This document shows, one piece after another, positions 7,636-16,013 of a stretch of 64,000 nt of DNA. This DNA is from Methanospirillum stamsii (GTDB lineage Archaea; Halobacteriota; Methanomicrobia; Methanomicrobiales; Methanospirillaceae). The notes below the pieces were generated by a model. It searched no databases. It saw only the letters and a list, made by a program, of their open reading frames with translations, and was not told the origin of the DNA. The translations under genes were made by a program, and so were the position numbers. Each line of letters begins with the position of its first letter. The first letter of the stretch is position 1. The DNA lies in assembly GCF_003173335.1 (NCBI RefSeq), contig NZ_QGMZ01000016.1:49694-113693 (forward strand). Direction: 5' to 3'.

Positions 7636-8826
7636 ATGAGTTTACGGGAAGGGAAGCCAACTTATCGGTTTGCTTCCTGCATGAACCATCTTCCGGTTTC
7701 ATTTCTTGATGAATTATTCAGGATCTCGGCAGTTCCCGGACTAATCTCATTCGCGGGCGGGCTTCCGGATGCATCGTTTTTTGATCTGGAGGGGATAAAA
7801 GCTGCTGCCGACAGAGTATTTCAAGAACAAGGTAAAAACGCCCTTCAGTATACAACAACAGACGGATACCTTCCTCTTAGGGAAGAAATATCCAAACGAT
7901 ATAAAAGGCGGCTTGGACTTGACATTAATCCGGACGAGATCCAGATTGTAAACGGATCACAACAATCTCTTGACCTGGTTGCAAAAATTTTAACGAATCC
8001 TGGTGATACAATCCTGATTGAACGACCAGGGTACCTGGGGGCAATTGAAGCATTTTCATTTTACCGCCCAAGATTTTCCGGAATAAATCCTGATAAAGAG
8101 GGTCCGGACATTGAGATTCTTAAAACGAGGCTTTTTGAGGATAATCCCGTATTTTTTTATGGAATTCCTAATTCACAAAACCCGTCAGGCCTGACCTGGT
8201 CAGATAAACGCAGACGTGAAGTTGCTGAAATATTGTCAGATACCTCATGTCTTTTTTACGAAGATGATGCATTTGGAGAACTCTTTTTTGATGGAAAACC
8301 CAGGCAACCGGTGATGAGATATAATCCGGAAAAGACCATGCTGAGTGGATCATTTTCCAAGATTATTGCTCCCGGTCTTCGAACCGGCTGGATAAGGGCG
8401 CCACCAGAAGTATTAACCGCATTTAACCGGGCAAAACAAGCTGCAGATCTGCATTCAAATCTCTTCTCACAGATGATACTTACCGAATATATACAAACTC
8501 ATGATATTGATAAAAACAGCAGGCAAATGGCAACCGAATATGAAAAAAGATGTAAAATCATGACAGACCTTGTCAAAGATCTGCTTCCGGATACAATAGA
8601 CCATACAAGGCCAGTGGGAGGTATGTTTATGATGCTCACCCTGCCCGATTCCATGCATTCGATGGAAGTGTTTCATAAAGGGATAAAGAGAGGCGTTGCA
8701 GTAATGCCAGGTATCCCGTTTTATACTGACGACGGAGGATGCCGCACAATAAGACTAAATTTTTCTGCTTCATCAGAAGAACAAATTAAAACTGGCATGG
8801 AGAGACTGTCAAAGGTTTTCGAATGA
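7636..8826 (+). CDS. PLP-dependent aminotransferase (LysN/AadAT, MocR-type)
   Basis: A 396-residue fold-type I aminotransferase. Lys242 in SGSFSKIIAPGLRTGW is the PLP lysine. YEDDAFGEL holds the pyridine-nitrogen aspartate, QNPSG the asparagine loop, and RLNFS near the C-terminus the substrate arginine. The N-terminal ISFAGGLPDASFF segment is typical of the 2-aminoadipate/kynurenine/LysN branch, which has broad specificity for aromatic, branched or 2-aminoadipate donors. It is preceded by an 80-bp divergent promoter region shared with the propeptide-like gene. The exact amino acid cannot be assigned. Confidence 0.9.
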   Translation: MSLREGKPTYRFASCMNHLPVSFLDELFRISAVPGLISFAGGLPDASFFDLEGIKAAADRVFQEQGKNALQYTTTDGYLPLREEISKRYKRRLGLDINPDEIQIVNGSQQSLDLVAKILTNPGDTILIERPGYLGAIEAFSFYRPRFSGINPDKEGPDIEILKTRLFEDNPVFFYGIPNSQNPSGLTWSDKRRREVAEILSDTSCLFYEDDAFGELFFDGKPRQPVMRYNPEKTMLSGSFSKIIAPGLRTGWIRAPPEVLTAFNRAKQAADLHSNLFSQMILTEYIQTHDIDKNSRQMATEYEKRCKIMTDLVKDLLPDTIDHTRPVGGMFMMLTLPDSMHSMEVFHKGIKRGVAVMPGIPFYTDDGGCRTIRLNFSASSEEQIKTGMERLSKVFE

Positions 8827-8874
8827 TGCTCTGATGTCAATGTTCTGATGATTTGAAATAGAGGAATCTGCAAC

Positions 8875-9447
8875 ATGTATACCATGGAAAGCCAGGCAGA
8901 AGATCCAGCCAAAAAGGCATATATAGAAGGTCTGAAAAAATACCGGGATGGTGAACTGACTGAAGCCTGTGTCTTTTTTACGAGTGCAATTACGGGAGGC
9001 ATAAGCGATTTTGATATCCTGTATTACCGGGGAATGTGCCACCTTGATGCAGGCAGATATGAAGATGCAATGACTGACTTTGAAGTACTTGTCAGGCAAT
9101 ATCCGGACAATCCGGAATTTCTATTCAGGAGAGGCTTTATCAGGTATAAAACCGGGGATGTTACCGGAGCGATTAATGATTTCACTCAAATTCCCATGGA
9201 ATATAACGATTTTTCAATCCGTTGGCATTATCTCTCCGTGCTCTATTATAAAACCGGCAATTACGATGATGCTCTCATTGCCATTGAAAAGGCACTCTCA
9301 ATGTTTCCAACCATGCCCAAAGTATGGTTCAATGCAGGGATCATCATGAAGGCAGGGGGCCTTTCTGACAGGGCAGACCTTGCCCTTCAGACCGCAGCAA
9401 AATTAGAACCAAAACTAGGATCTGCAAAACAAGAAATTCTGGAGTAA
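8875..9447 (+). CDS. TPR-repeat protein
   Basis: A 190-residue soluble protein made of about four to five TPR motifs (YRDGELTEACVFFTSAI, YEDAMTDFEVLVRQYPDNPE, GDVTGAINDFTQI, GNYDDALIAIEKALSMFP). It has no signal peptide or membrane segment. It follows the aminotransferase by 48 bp on the same strand and faces the ABC exporter genes tail to tail. It is likely a protein-interaction scaffold with no clear partner. Confidence 0.82.
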   Translation: MYTMESQAEDPAKKAYIEGLKKYRDGELTEACVFFTSAITGGISDFDILYYRGMCHLDAGRYEDAMTDFEVLVRQYPDNPEFLFRRGFIRYKTGDVTGAINDFTQIPMEYNDFSIRWHYLSVLYYKTGNYDDALIAIEKALSMFPTMPKVWFNAGIIMKAGGLSDRADLALQTAAKLEPKLGSAKQEILE

Positions 9448-9458
9448 AAGAATAAAAA

Positions 9459-10535
9459 TCAGGAATACTCTACTTTTTTTACCATATTCCGGACAATAAC
9501 CGAAAGGATGAGACAACCTGCTATCATGGCCCCCATAACTGCCCAGTGATAGGCCGGTGCTCCTCCGGATGCAAGAAGCACAATGAGATTTACCGGGTTT
9601 GAAGGGAATGCCAGGAGAAGCAGCAGGACAATAATGACTGAAGTTGAAAATATAAATTGTGCCTTGGTCCTGTCCCGGTAGTAAACAGCGATTGTTGCTG
9701 CAATGAATATCAGCGCAGCGCTGGTGAAAACAACATGAAGAAGCACCTCAACCAGTGATACAATTCTAATCCCGTTAACCGTAAGTAAGATGAGCCATAA
9801 CCCTGCCTGAACCGGGATAATGGCAATACATGCAAGAATTTTTCCACATACAATCTCTTCAAGAGTTGCAGGCGTGGACCGCAGAGTATCAAGGGTCTGT
9901 TGCTGATGCTCTTCTGTGATAAGATCAATAACAAGACCTGCCGATATGATAGCAGGCATAAAGAGGAGCATTGGTATAAGAAGGCCATAAATAAACTCAT
10001 AAAATGAATTTTGTGCCACGGGCCTTGAAGGAGTCACTTTTATCGGATGATAATCAAGCCGCTCTTTTCTGACATCACGAAGGATGTCTTCATATTCCAG
10101 GAGAATATCTTTAATTTTTACCTCGATGACAGTTGACTGAATATCGTTACTAATAGTGTACAGGGTTACCGTAACCGGATCATCAGCATCAGGAGAAGTT
10201 TCAGATGGCCATATAACTGCAGCAAGTTTTCTCTCTTTCAGAGCGCCAAGAGCTAATCCCGGATCCATCTTATAAGGCTTGAACGAAGAGTCTCTTTCGA
10301 AGAGGTCAAAAAGGACTGAGTTGTTCCCGACAAATCCCACCCCATACTGAATACCAGTAATCCTTCCGTACATGGATGGATCATACATTGCAGAAAGACC
10401 CACCATCAGAAATGACGAAAACATTGCAATAAAAAGTTGAAGCAGTATTGCCAGGATGATAGTTTTTTCAGAACCAAGGCTCCGGAGTTCTTTTTTTGCA
10501 ATAATCCATACCAGAGAAAGATTCACCAGAGCCAC
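9459..10535 (-). CDS. ABC-2 type exporter permease
   Basis: A 358-residue membrane protein with one N-terminal transmembrane helix, a large extracytoplasmic region (about residues 50-175), then five or six helices, ending KKVEYS. This is the ABC-2 (NatB/YhaP-like) exporter permease layout, with TLDTLRSTPATLEEIVCGKI as the coupling-helix region. Its start overlaps the end of the upstream 604-residue permease gene by 13 bp, so the two are translated together. The ATPase gene is divergent at 12419. The substrate is unknown; relatives export sodium, peptides or antibiotics. Confidence 0.85.
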   Translation of the reverse strand: MALVNLSLVWIIAKKELRSLGSEKTIILAILLQLFIAMFSSFLMVGLSAMYDPSMYGRITGIQYGVGFVGNNSVLFDLFERDSSFKPYKMDPGLALGALKERKLAAVIWPSETSPDADDPVTVTLYTISNDIQSTVIEVKIKDILLEYEDILRDVRKERLDYHPIKVTPSRPVAQNSFYEFIYGLLIPMLLFMPAIISAGLVIDLITEEHQQQTLDTLRSTPATLEEIVCGKILACIAIIPVQAGLWLILLTVNGIRIVSLVEVLLHVVFTSAALIFIAATIAVYYRDRTKAQFIFSTSVIIVLLLLLAFPSNPVNLIVLLASGGAPAYHWAVMGAMIAGCLILSVIVRNMVKKVEYS

Positions 10536-12337
10536 CCCTTCAGCATATACAGATTGTATACCGTATGAACAATTGTAGCGATAGCAATTCCGACAGGCAG
10601 TGCATTCTTACCCCATATCTTCAAAACCGTTCCAGTGCATAAAACCGTCACGGTGTGGAGAAGAAACGGGATCCAGAGCAGACCAATTGAGAGAAACAGG
10701 GCAGCCCCGAAGATTGAATCTGCAATCTGTGAAATGGTAGCAAATAACAGAAGTTTCTCTCCAAGTAAAAACCCAAACCCAATCAGTACAGAGGAGAATA
10801 CCACAACCTTCCAGGTAAGAACAGGAAGACGATGAGATATCAGGGCCACAAACCCGGCTGCTTTTACCATCTCCTCGGTGAATGCTGCAAGGACCATAAT
10901 AAGAATTAATGAAAACGGCATAGGAAGGTTAAAAAAGAGCACTAAATACATCATCTGTGCCATGAAAACGAACGGGATGGTCATGATGGTGATAAGAATC
11001 AAAGACAGGAACCAGTACCTGGTTGATACAAGAGCACCCAGATACATAGCAAGAGTATCCAACAGACTTTTTTCAGTAAAAAGCTGTTCCTCATGGAAAT
11101 TTTTGATGCAGATAGCAAAGAGAATGATACTGGTCAGGTAAAATAGCGCTGTAGAATAGAAATAATCGGTGAGGGTATACCCGGTACCGTCAATAACGTG
11201 AACGACCAGGGTAACCGGCGAGAGAAGGCTCACAATATGTACATTTGCAAAAATACTAGGAAAGAACAGGTATGATGTTGCAATCGTCGAGAAAAATATG
11301 GAGATGAAGGAGAGTTCCTTGTAGCTCCGGGATACCATCCCGATAAAGAGTGCAAATGATAAAAAGAAAAGAATCACCGGGATCAGGGGAAGAATTGCAG
11401 TTATGTCTGCTTTAACAGTAAAAAGAATGGCAATAACGATAAGAAGCATTCCCCCGGCATAGGGGATCATCTTGCCAAATACGATGATAACCGGATGGAC
11501 CGGCGATGCTATCAATGCCTCACCCTGACGAAGGGTTCTCTCATTCATGATGCTCATCATGAAAAACTGGGATGAAAAATAAAGTGGAAAGATAAAGACA
11601 AATATGAAGATGATTGTATCAAATGGGAGAGGTGGAGAGAGCATCGACGGGATCCGCAGTTCTCCGAGAGCTTCCTGTTGCTTGAGAATATCAGTATAAC
11701 GTCCCAGTTGATCGGTTCCCCGTGCCGCTTCCTGTTCAAGTTGGATCCGGAGTTCGTCCATATCTGCCGGCAGGATTCCTGAAGGAGGCGCAATATCTGT
11801 TTCAGGTTCATCAGGTTCTGGAGGGAGCTCGGTTGCCCGTCTTGGTGCCGCAACCTGCTGTCCTCCCTGGGTTGCCAGAAAATCTAGTTCGCTTACGATA
11901 TATTCACTATCAATCCAGACCGGATACGCTGCAAAAAGATCTTCCTGCTGCCGGTAGAGATGGTCAACATATGACTGGTAATCACGTTCAAAACTTTTCT
12001 GTGCTGCAGCTCCTTTATCACCATTGGTTCGGAGGAGAGAGCCGTCCCTGATTGCAAGGTCAAGACCCATTGACCTGATATTTTGAATATCAGAAGGGAG
12101 AGAATAGACAAGATATCGTGGATCATTACCAATAATATCAAGATAAACCGGACTATCGACACCAATCCGGTACATACCATCCTGGAGATGAATTCCTTTT
12201 TCCGTGATAAATCCACTTACCGCTACCAGGAGGATCAGAAGTACTATCGCAACGGGAAGAAGATCACGAGTCATCGTTCCCGAAAAACGTTTTATTTCCC
12301 ATCTTGCTATGGTTAGAAGTTGAGAAAGTGCCTCCAT
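10523..12337 (-). CDS. ABC-2 permease fused to a PrsW-like intramembrane protease
   Basis: A 604-residue fusion. Residues 1-415 form an ABC-2 permease with a large extracytoplasmic domain (about 45-238, including a proline-rich and charged stretch near 165-185) and a helix bundle containing NERTLRQGEALIASPV. Residues about 440-604 form a second polytopic domain with the PrsW metalloprotease motifs: EExxK at 488-492 (TEEMVKAAG), FxxxE at 523-527 (GFLLGE), His561 and HTVYN at 591-595. PrsW-type proteases cut membrane anchors, and in Bacillus PrsW cuts the anti-sigma factor RsiW. The fusion would couple a transporter to site-directed membrane proteolysis. The HxxxD motif appears as HxxxN, so activity is not certain. 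Confidence 0.82.
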   Translation of the reverse strand: MEALSQLLTIARWEIKRFSGTMTRDLLPVAIVLLILLVAVSGFITEKGIHLQDGMYRIGVDSPVYLDIIGNDPRYLVYSLPSDIQNIRSMGLDLAIRDGSLLRTNGDKGAAAQKSFERDYQSYVDHLYRQQEDLFAAYPVWIDSEYIVSELDFLATQGGQQVAAPRRATELPPEPDEPETDIAPPSGILPADMDELRIQLEQEAARGTDQLGRYTDILKQQEALGELRIPSMLSPPLPFDTIIFIFVFIFPLYFSSQFFMMSIMNERTLRQGEALIASPVHPVIIVFGKMIPYAGGMLLIVIAILFTVKADITAILPLIPVILFFLSFALFIGMVSRSYKELSFISIFFSTIATSYLFFPSIFANVHIVSLLSPVTLVVHVIDGTGYTLTDYFYSTALFYLTSIILFAICIKNFHEEQLFTEKSLLDTLAMYLGALVSTRYWFLSLILITIMTIPFVFMAQMMYLVLFFNLPMPFSLILIMVLAAFTEEMVKAAGFVALISHRLPVLTWKVVVFSSVLIGFGFLLGEKLLLFATISQIADSIFGAALFLSIGLLWIPFLLHTVTVLCTGTVLKIWGKNALPVGIAIATIVHTVYNLYMLKGWLW

Positions 12338-12418
12338 TAGCGTGATAGTTCGCCGGGATGGTATATCAATCCTTACCGTAAATCTTTAATGTAGCAGAAA
12401 CAAGGAGCATACATCAGT

Positions 12419-13300
12419 ATGATAGAAGCATCCTCCCTTTCCAAACAATATGGAGATATGTATGCCCTCTCCGATGTTTCATTTACCTGTAGGGAAGGAG
12501 AAATATTCGGGATTATCGGGCATAACGGAGCAGGAAAAACCACACTTCTGAAGATCCTCTCAGGTCTTATCCTGCCTTCTTCAGGCTCATTAGTGATTGG
12601 CAATCTTGACCTCATCAGCGATCCGATGCAGGTACGATCCCAGATCGGCTATCTTCCGGAAGAATCACGATTGTATGAGACCATGCTGGTACCCGATTAT
12701 CTCAGTTTTTTCGGTGAGATATATGGCCTTGATAAAACCACCATCCGGGCACGGGCAGACCTCCTTCTTGCCCAGTTATCCCTCCAACCAGAAGAAAAAA
12801 GAATAGGTAATCTGTCTAAGGGTATGAAAAGAAAGGTTGCAATCGCAAGATCACTCATTCACGATCCTTCAATTCTTATCTATGATGAACCAGGGTCTGG
12901 TCTTGATCCCATGACCACCCGGTTTATTATTGAGTACCTGAAGCAACTCAGAATGCAGGGTAAAACCATCATTCTTTCTGCGCACAACCTTGCACAGGTT
13001 GAGGAGATCTGTGACCATGTGATGATCCTCAAGCGGGGAAAAGTGATAGTATATGGCACCATGCCCGAGCTTCGTGAACAGTTTGGATCCATCAGGTACG
13101 AGATCTGGTATATTTATCCTGAAAACCAGACCCCTGAAATTGCCGCTGAGCTTAATGGTAATCTCTGGATGTCTGTTGCGCATTCCATCGAAGAACTCAA
13201 TATAATGACAGGCACCATTACAACAAATGGAGGAACTGTCGAAAGAATTGAATCGAGATACCCCTCCCTTGAGGAAATTCTGGTAAAAATAGGTAAATAA
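12419..13300 (+). CDS. ABC transporter ATP-binding protein
   Basis: A 293-residue ABC ATPase of the exporter (CcmA/NatA) type: Walker A GHNGAGKTT, signature LSKGMKRKVAIA, Walker B ILIYDEPGSGLDP, H-loop in LSAHNLAQ. The C-terminal 80 residues are an extra beta domain typical of this class. It is divergent from the two permeases, with 81 bp between start codons that would contain both promoters. AAGGAG lies about 12 bases before the ATG. It should energise the permease pair 9459-12337, and no other candidate permease is present. Confidence 0.92.
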   Translation: MIEASSLSKQYGDMYALSDVSFTCREGEIFGIIGHNGAGKTTLLKILSGLILPSSGSLVIGNLDLISDPMQVRSQIGYLPEESRLYETMLVPDYLSFFGEIYGLDKTTIRARADLLLAQLSLQPEEKRIGNLSKGMKRKVAIARSLIHDPSILIYDEPGSGLDPMTTRFIIEYLKQLRMQGKTIILSAHNLAQVEEICDHVMILKRGKVIVYGTMPELREQFGSIRYEIWYIYPENQTPEIAAELNGNLWMSVAHSIEELNIMTGTITTNGGTVERIESRYPSLEEILVKIGK

Positions 13301-14347
13301 TTAATAAAATATTTTTGCCATCTCGTAGAGATCCGGATCAACTTTTTTCTGAGTGATTGCATCGCTGAGTGGAATAGAGATAATTTTGTCGCCATGAAGT
13401 GCAACCATGACACCATACTTGCCTTCGTGAATTTGTTCCACTGCTTTTACTCCATACCGTGTAGCCAGTACACGGTCATGAGCAGTCGGAGTTCCTCCAC
13501 GCTGAACATGTCCTAGAACAGTGACCCTGGTTTCTGATCCAATACGCTCCTCTATTGCCCTGCCCAGGAGATGACCGATTCCTCCAAGTTGTTCGTGTCC
13601 GAACTCATCCACTTTTGAAGAAGCGGTAGCAAAACCCATCATATCTTTTGGCTTTGCCCCTTCGGCAATGACAACGATAGAGAACTTCTTGCCCCTCTCA
13701 CGACGAGTCCGAAGTCCCTCGCAGACATCCTCAATATCGAATGGCACTTCCGGAATCAGGATCTGGTCAGCACCCCCGGCTATTCCGGCGATGGTTGCAA
13801 TCCACCCAGCATGCCTCCCCATTACTTCCAGAACCATGATCCGGTGATGAGATTCTGCAGTTGTGTGAAGCCGGTCAATGGCATCGGTTACGATGGATAC
13901 TGCCGTATCAAAACCGAAGGTGTAATCTGTACCGGATAAGTCATTGTCAATTGTTTTTGGAATACCCACAACCGGAATCTTCATCTGGTGCAGACGGGTT
14001 GCAACACTGAGCGTGTCGTCTCCACCCACTGCTACAATTGCATCAAGACCGAACTTTTTAATGTTCGTCAGCATCTGCTGGGTCTGTTCTTCACTCTTTA
14101 ACGGGTTTGTTCGTGAGGTTCCAAGAATGGTCCCACCTTTTGGAAGAATACCGGTGACAGAAAATTCTGTTAACGGTTCGACATCCCCTTCAACAATCCC
14201 TTTCCATCCATTTCTGATCCCGACAACTGAGTATCCGTACAGGTGAGCAGTTTTCACTACTGCACGGATCACAGCATTCAGACCGGGACAGTCTCCTCCT
14301 CCGGTTAAAATGCCAATAGTTTTAATGGAACACTCTTTAGTCACCAT
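13301..14347 (-). CDS. pfkA: 6-phosphofructokinase, pyrophosphate-type residues
   Basis: A 348-residue PFK-A family enzyme converting fructose 6-phosphate to fructose 1,6-bisphosphate. Nucleotide/phosphate loop TGGGDCPG at 15-22, GGDDT at 108-112, PKTIDND at 130-136 with the catalytic aspartate, MGRHAGW and a C-terminal GHVQRGGTPT. The two residues that separate donors in this family (Escherichia coli positions 104 and 124) are Asp111 and Lys131 here. Asp/Lys is the pyrophosphate-dependent combination, while ATP enzymes have Gly/Gly. A reversible, PPi-linked step would suit a mainly gluconeogenic methanogen. Its start overlaps the end of the aldolase gene by 11 bp. Donor specificity is inferred from residues. 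Confidence 0.93.
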   Translation of the reverse strand: MVTKECSIKTIGILTGGGDCPGLNAVIRAVVKTAHLYGYSVVGIRNGWKGIVEGDVEPLTEFSVTGILPKGGTILGTSRTNPLKSEEQTQQMLTNIKKFGLDAIVAVGGDDTLSVATRLHQMKIPVVGIPKTIDNDLSGTDYTFGFDTAVSIVTDAIDRLHTTAESHHRIMVLEVMGRHAGWIATIAGIAGGADQILIPEVPFDIEDVCEGLRTRRERGKKFSIVVIAEGAKPKDMMGFATASSKVDEFGHEQLGGIGHLLGRAIEERIGSETRVTVLGHVQRGGTPTAHDRVLATRYGVKAVEQIHEGKYGVMVALHGDKIISIPLSDAITQKKVDPDLYEMAKIFY

Positions 14348-15248
14348 GGTAAACCTTAAGTGCGTCTTCTACTGAAGCCCCATCCACGGTTATTGCGTAG
14401 ATGGCATTACACATCCGAACCGCTTCATCCAGCGATTTCTGATGGATATTTCTTCCGGTTGCATTCCCGCTGCATCCCCCAATGTGTATCTGTTCCCAGA
14501 GCTGGGTAAGGAATGTTGTCGCATCCACACTGGAACCACCTGCACAAACCACTTTTGTTCTTCCTGCTGCAAGGGTAGCCTCCCTGATAAGTTCTGCAGA
14601 TGAGGCACCTTCACCTTTGGGTGGATTCACTTTCACAAAATCTGCTCCAAGACAGGCTGCTACCCCTGCCGCACCTGCAATGAGGTGAGCATCTTTTTCA
14701 TTTCCAACCGCTTTTCCACGTGGGTAAATCCAGAGAACTGCAACAAGACCATTGCGGTGGGCTTCAAAGATTACCTGTGCGGCAGTACGAAGCATCTCTG
14801 ATTCATATTCGGATCCAAGGTAGATGGTGTAACCAATACCCAGGATGTTCAGCTTACTGCTTTTTCTGAATGCAACAACCTGGTCAATGGTATGGAGCAG
14901 ATTGGAAAATGGTTCTGCCTGGGATTTAGGTACAAGATGGGTTTTGGAATTAATTTTTATGAGATATGGAACCTTGGGATAATCAGCACCGTATCTTGCA
15001 ACAAGGCCGAGTTGTACAGCTAAACATCCGATTTTTGCTTTTGATGCAATCCGGAAAAGGTGCTCAGGGTCATGGTCGTCCGCGTGTATCCCGTCACCAT
15101 AAAAATCATCATTAAGATGTTCAACCTTCTGGTCTCCGGCAAAAAGCATCAGACGACCAGAATCATGAGTAATTGTTTTTATATTGCGAATATACGTATC
15201 CTGCTCACTTTTTGGGACATCAAGGGGAACTGCATAGGTTTTGCTCAT
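14337..15248 (-). CDS. fba: Archaeal class I fructose-bisphosphate aldolase
   Basis: About 303 residues, DhnA-type TIM barrel. DSGRLMLFAGDQKVEHL near the start, a GYTIYLGSEYE region, IYPRG, the Schiff-base lysine in ADFVKVNPP, and C-terminal phosphate-binding glycines (CAGGSS and GCSGNATGRN). It catalyses reversible cleavage of fructose 1,6-bisphosphate to dihydroxyacetone phosphate and glyceraldehyde 3-phosphate. I use the internal ATG at 15248 (MSKTYAVPLDVP) because the upstream 11 residues look unlike the family. The related archaeal enzyme ADHS, which makes an aromatic-acid precursor, is an alternative. Coupling to the phosphofructokinase gene argues for the glycolytic/gluconeogenic role. 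Confidence 0.9.
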   Translation of the reverse strand: MSKTYAVPLDVPKSEQDTYIRNIKTITHDSGRLMLFAGDQKVEHLNDDFYGDGIHADDHDPEHLFRIASKAKIGCLAVQLGLVARYGADYPKVPYLIKINSKTHLVPKSQAEPFSNLLHTIDQVVAFRKSSKLNILGIGYTIYLGSEYESEMLRTAAQVIFEAHRNGLVAVLWIYPRGKAVGNEKDAHLIAGAAGVAACLGADFVKVNPPKGEGASSAELIREATLAAGRTKVVCAGGSSVDATTFLTQLWEQIHIGGCSGNATGRNIHQKSLDEAVRMCNAIYAITVDGASVEDALKVYHGD

Positions 15249-15339
15249 GCCATTTCTCTTACTTTTTGGACAGATAAACATTACTTTGAATGCTGAGAAA
15301 AAAAGATATCAGGAAAAAAGAAAGATCGGAAAATAGGGA

Positions 15340-15582
15340 TTAACGGACCTGAATTACCTTTTCTTCATTATTTCGGAGACGTGTCCGTATCCAGGTTACA
15401 GCATCCAGTTTATTTTTAAATGCCGCAATATTCACCTGTTCGCCATCTTTCAGATGTGCCCTGAGTATAGCCTTTTCCACAATAACCTGCCCTTTTCTAT
15501 CCTTCGTTACCTCTACAACGAGGAACTTCTGAATGTAGTCCAGGTTAATTATCTGTGTACCGACATCAAGCCATTTGGGCAT
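15340..15582 (-). CDS. Small conserved-looking hypothetical protein
   Basis: An 80-residue, probably all-beta or alpha/beta protein (INLDYIQKFLVVEVTKDRKG, VIVEKAILRAHLKDGE) with a basic C-terminal helix (WIRTRLRNN). No signal peptide, membrane segment or metal motif. I do not recognise the family. The spacing to the aldolase gene is about 90 bp, and it is co-directional with the two genes upstream. Base composition and frame look like genuine coding sequence. Confidence 0.6.
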   Translation of the reverse strand: MPKWLDVGTQIINLDYIQKFLVVEVTKDRKGQVIVEKAILRAHLKDGEQVNIAAFKNKLDAVTWIRTRLRNNEEKVIQVR

Positions 15583-15641
15583 ATTTGCAACCGAATGTAC
15601 GAAGAGCAGGATGCGCCTTTATTCTCATCAGGAACGTTCCC

Positions 15642-15944
15642 TCATTTAATAATACGATCTCGTGCCTGATTAATAAACTCTATACTTTCCTGACGAATTT
15701 CCTCACAGGATTGCACAATATCACTGCATATGCCGTCAAGTTTCCGGCCTAGTGCCAGTCTGCCTTCCTGAGTAGAGAAAAGATCGCTTCCTGCGGAAAA
15801 TAATTCATCTATCCCTTTTCCTATCTGACCTGCTGCGAACCGAAGACGTGTTTCAATAGTATCATTCACATCTTCAGAAGGAGATTCCGGTTCCCTATCA
15901 TCAACCCATCTCCCTTTATCAAAATGACCCCCTGACGCTCCCAT
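15642..15944 (-). CDS. Small helical hypothetical protein
   Basis: About 100 residues. A glycine-rich acidic N-terminus (MGASGGHFDKGRWVDDREPE) is followed by a long amphipathic helical part (DTIETRLRFAAGQIGKGIDELF … SIEFINQARDRIIK). I take the ATG at 15944; a TTG at 15974 would add ten residues but sits directly against its purine-rich stretch. The family is not recognised. The neighbours are the 80-residue protein downstream and DNA polymerase IV upstream. Confidence 0.6.
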   Translation of the reverse strand: MGASGGHFDKGRWVDDREPESPSEDVNDTIETRLRFAAGQIGKGIDELFSAGSDLFSTQEGRLALGRKLDGICSDIVQSCEEIRQESIEFINQARDRIIK

Positions 15945-16013
15945 AGTAGTATGTGTATTTAGTGAATTTATCAATCCTTGTTTTTTAATGCTAGTAATAT
16001 ATAAATAAAGAAG

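Noticed and set aside
10635..12316. Several plus-strand frames of 66-109 codons
   Set aside because: All lie opposite the permease-protease fusion; no ribosome sites or domains.
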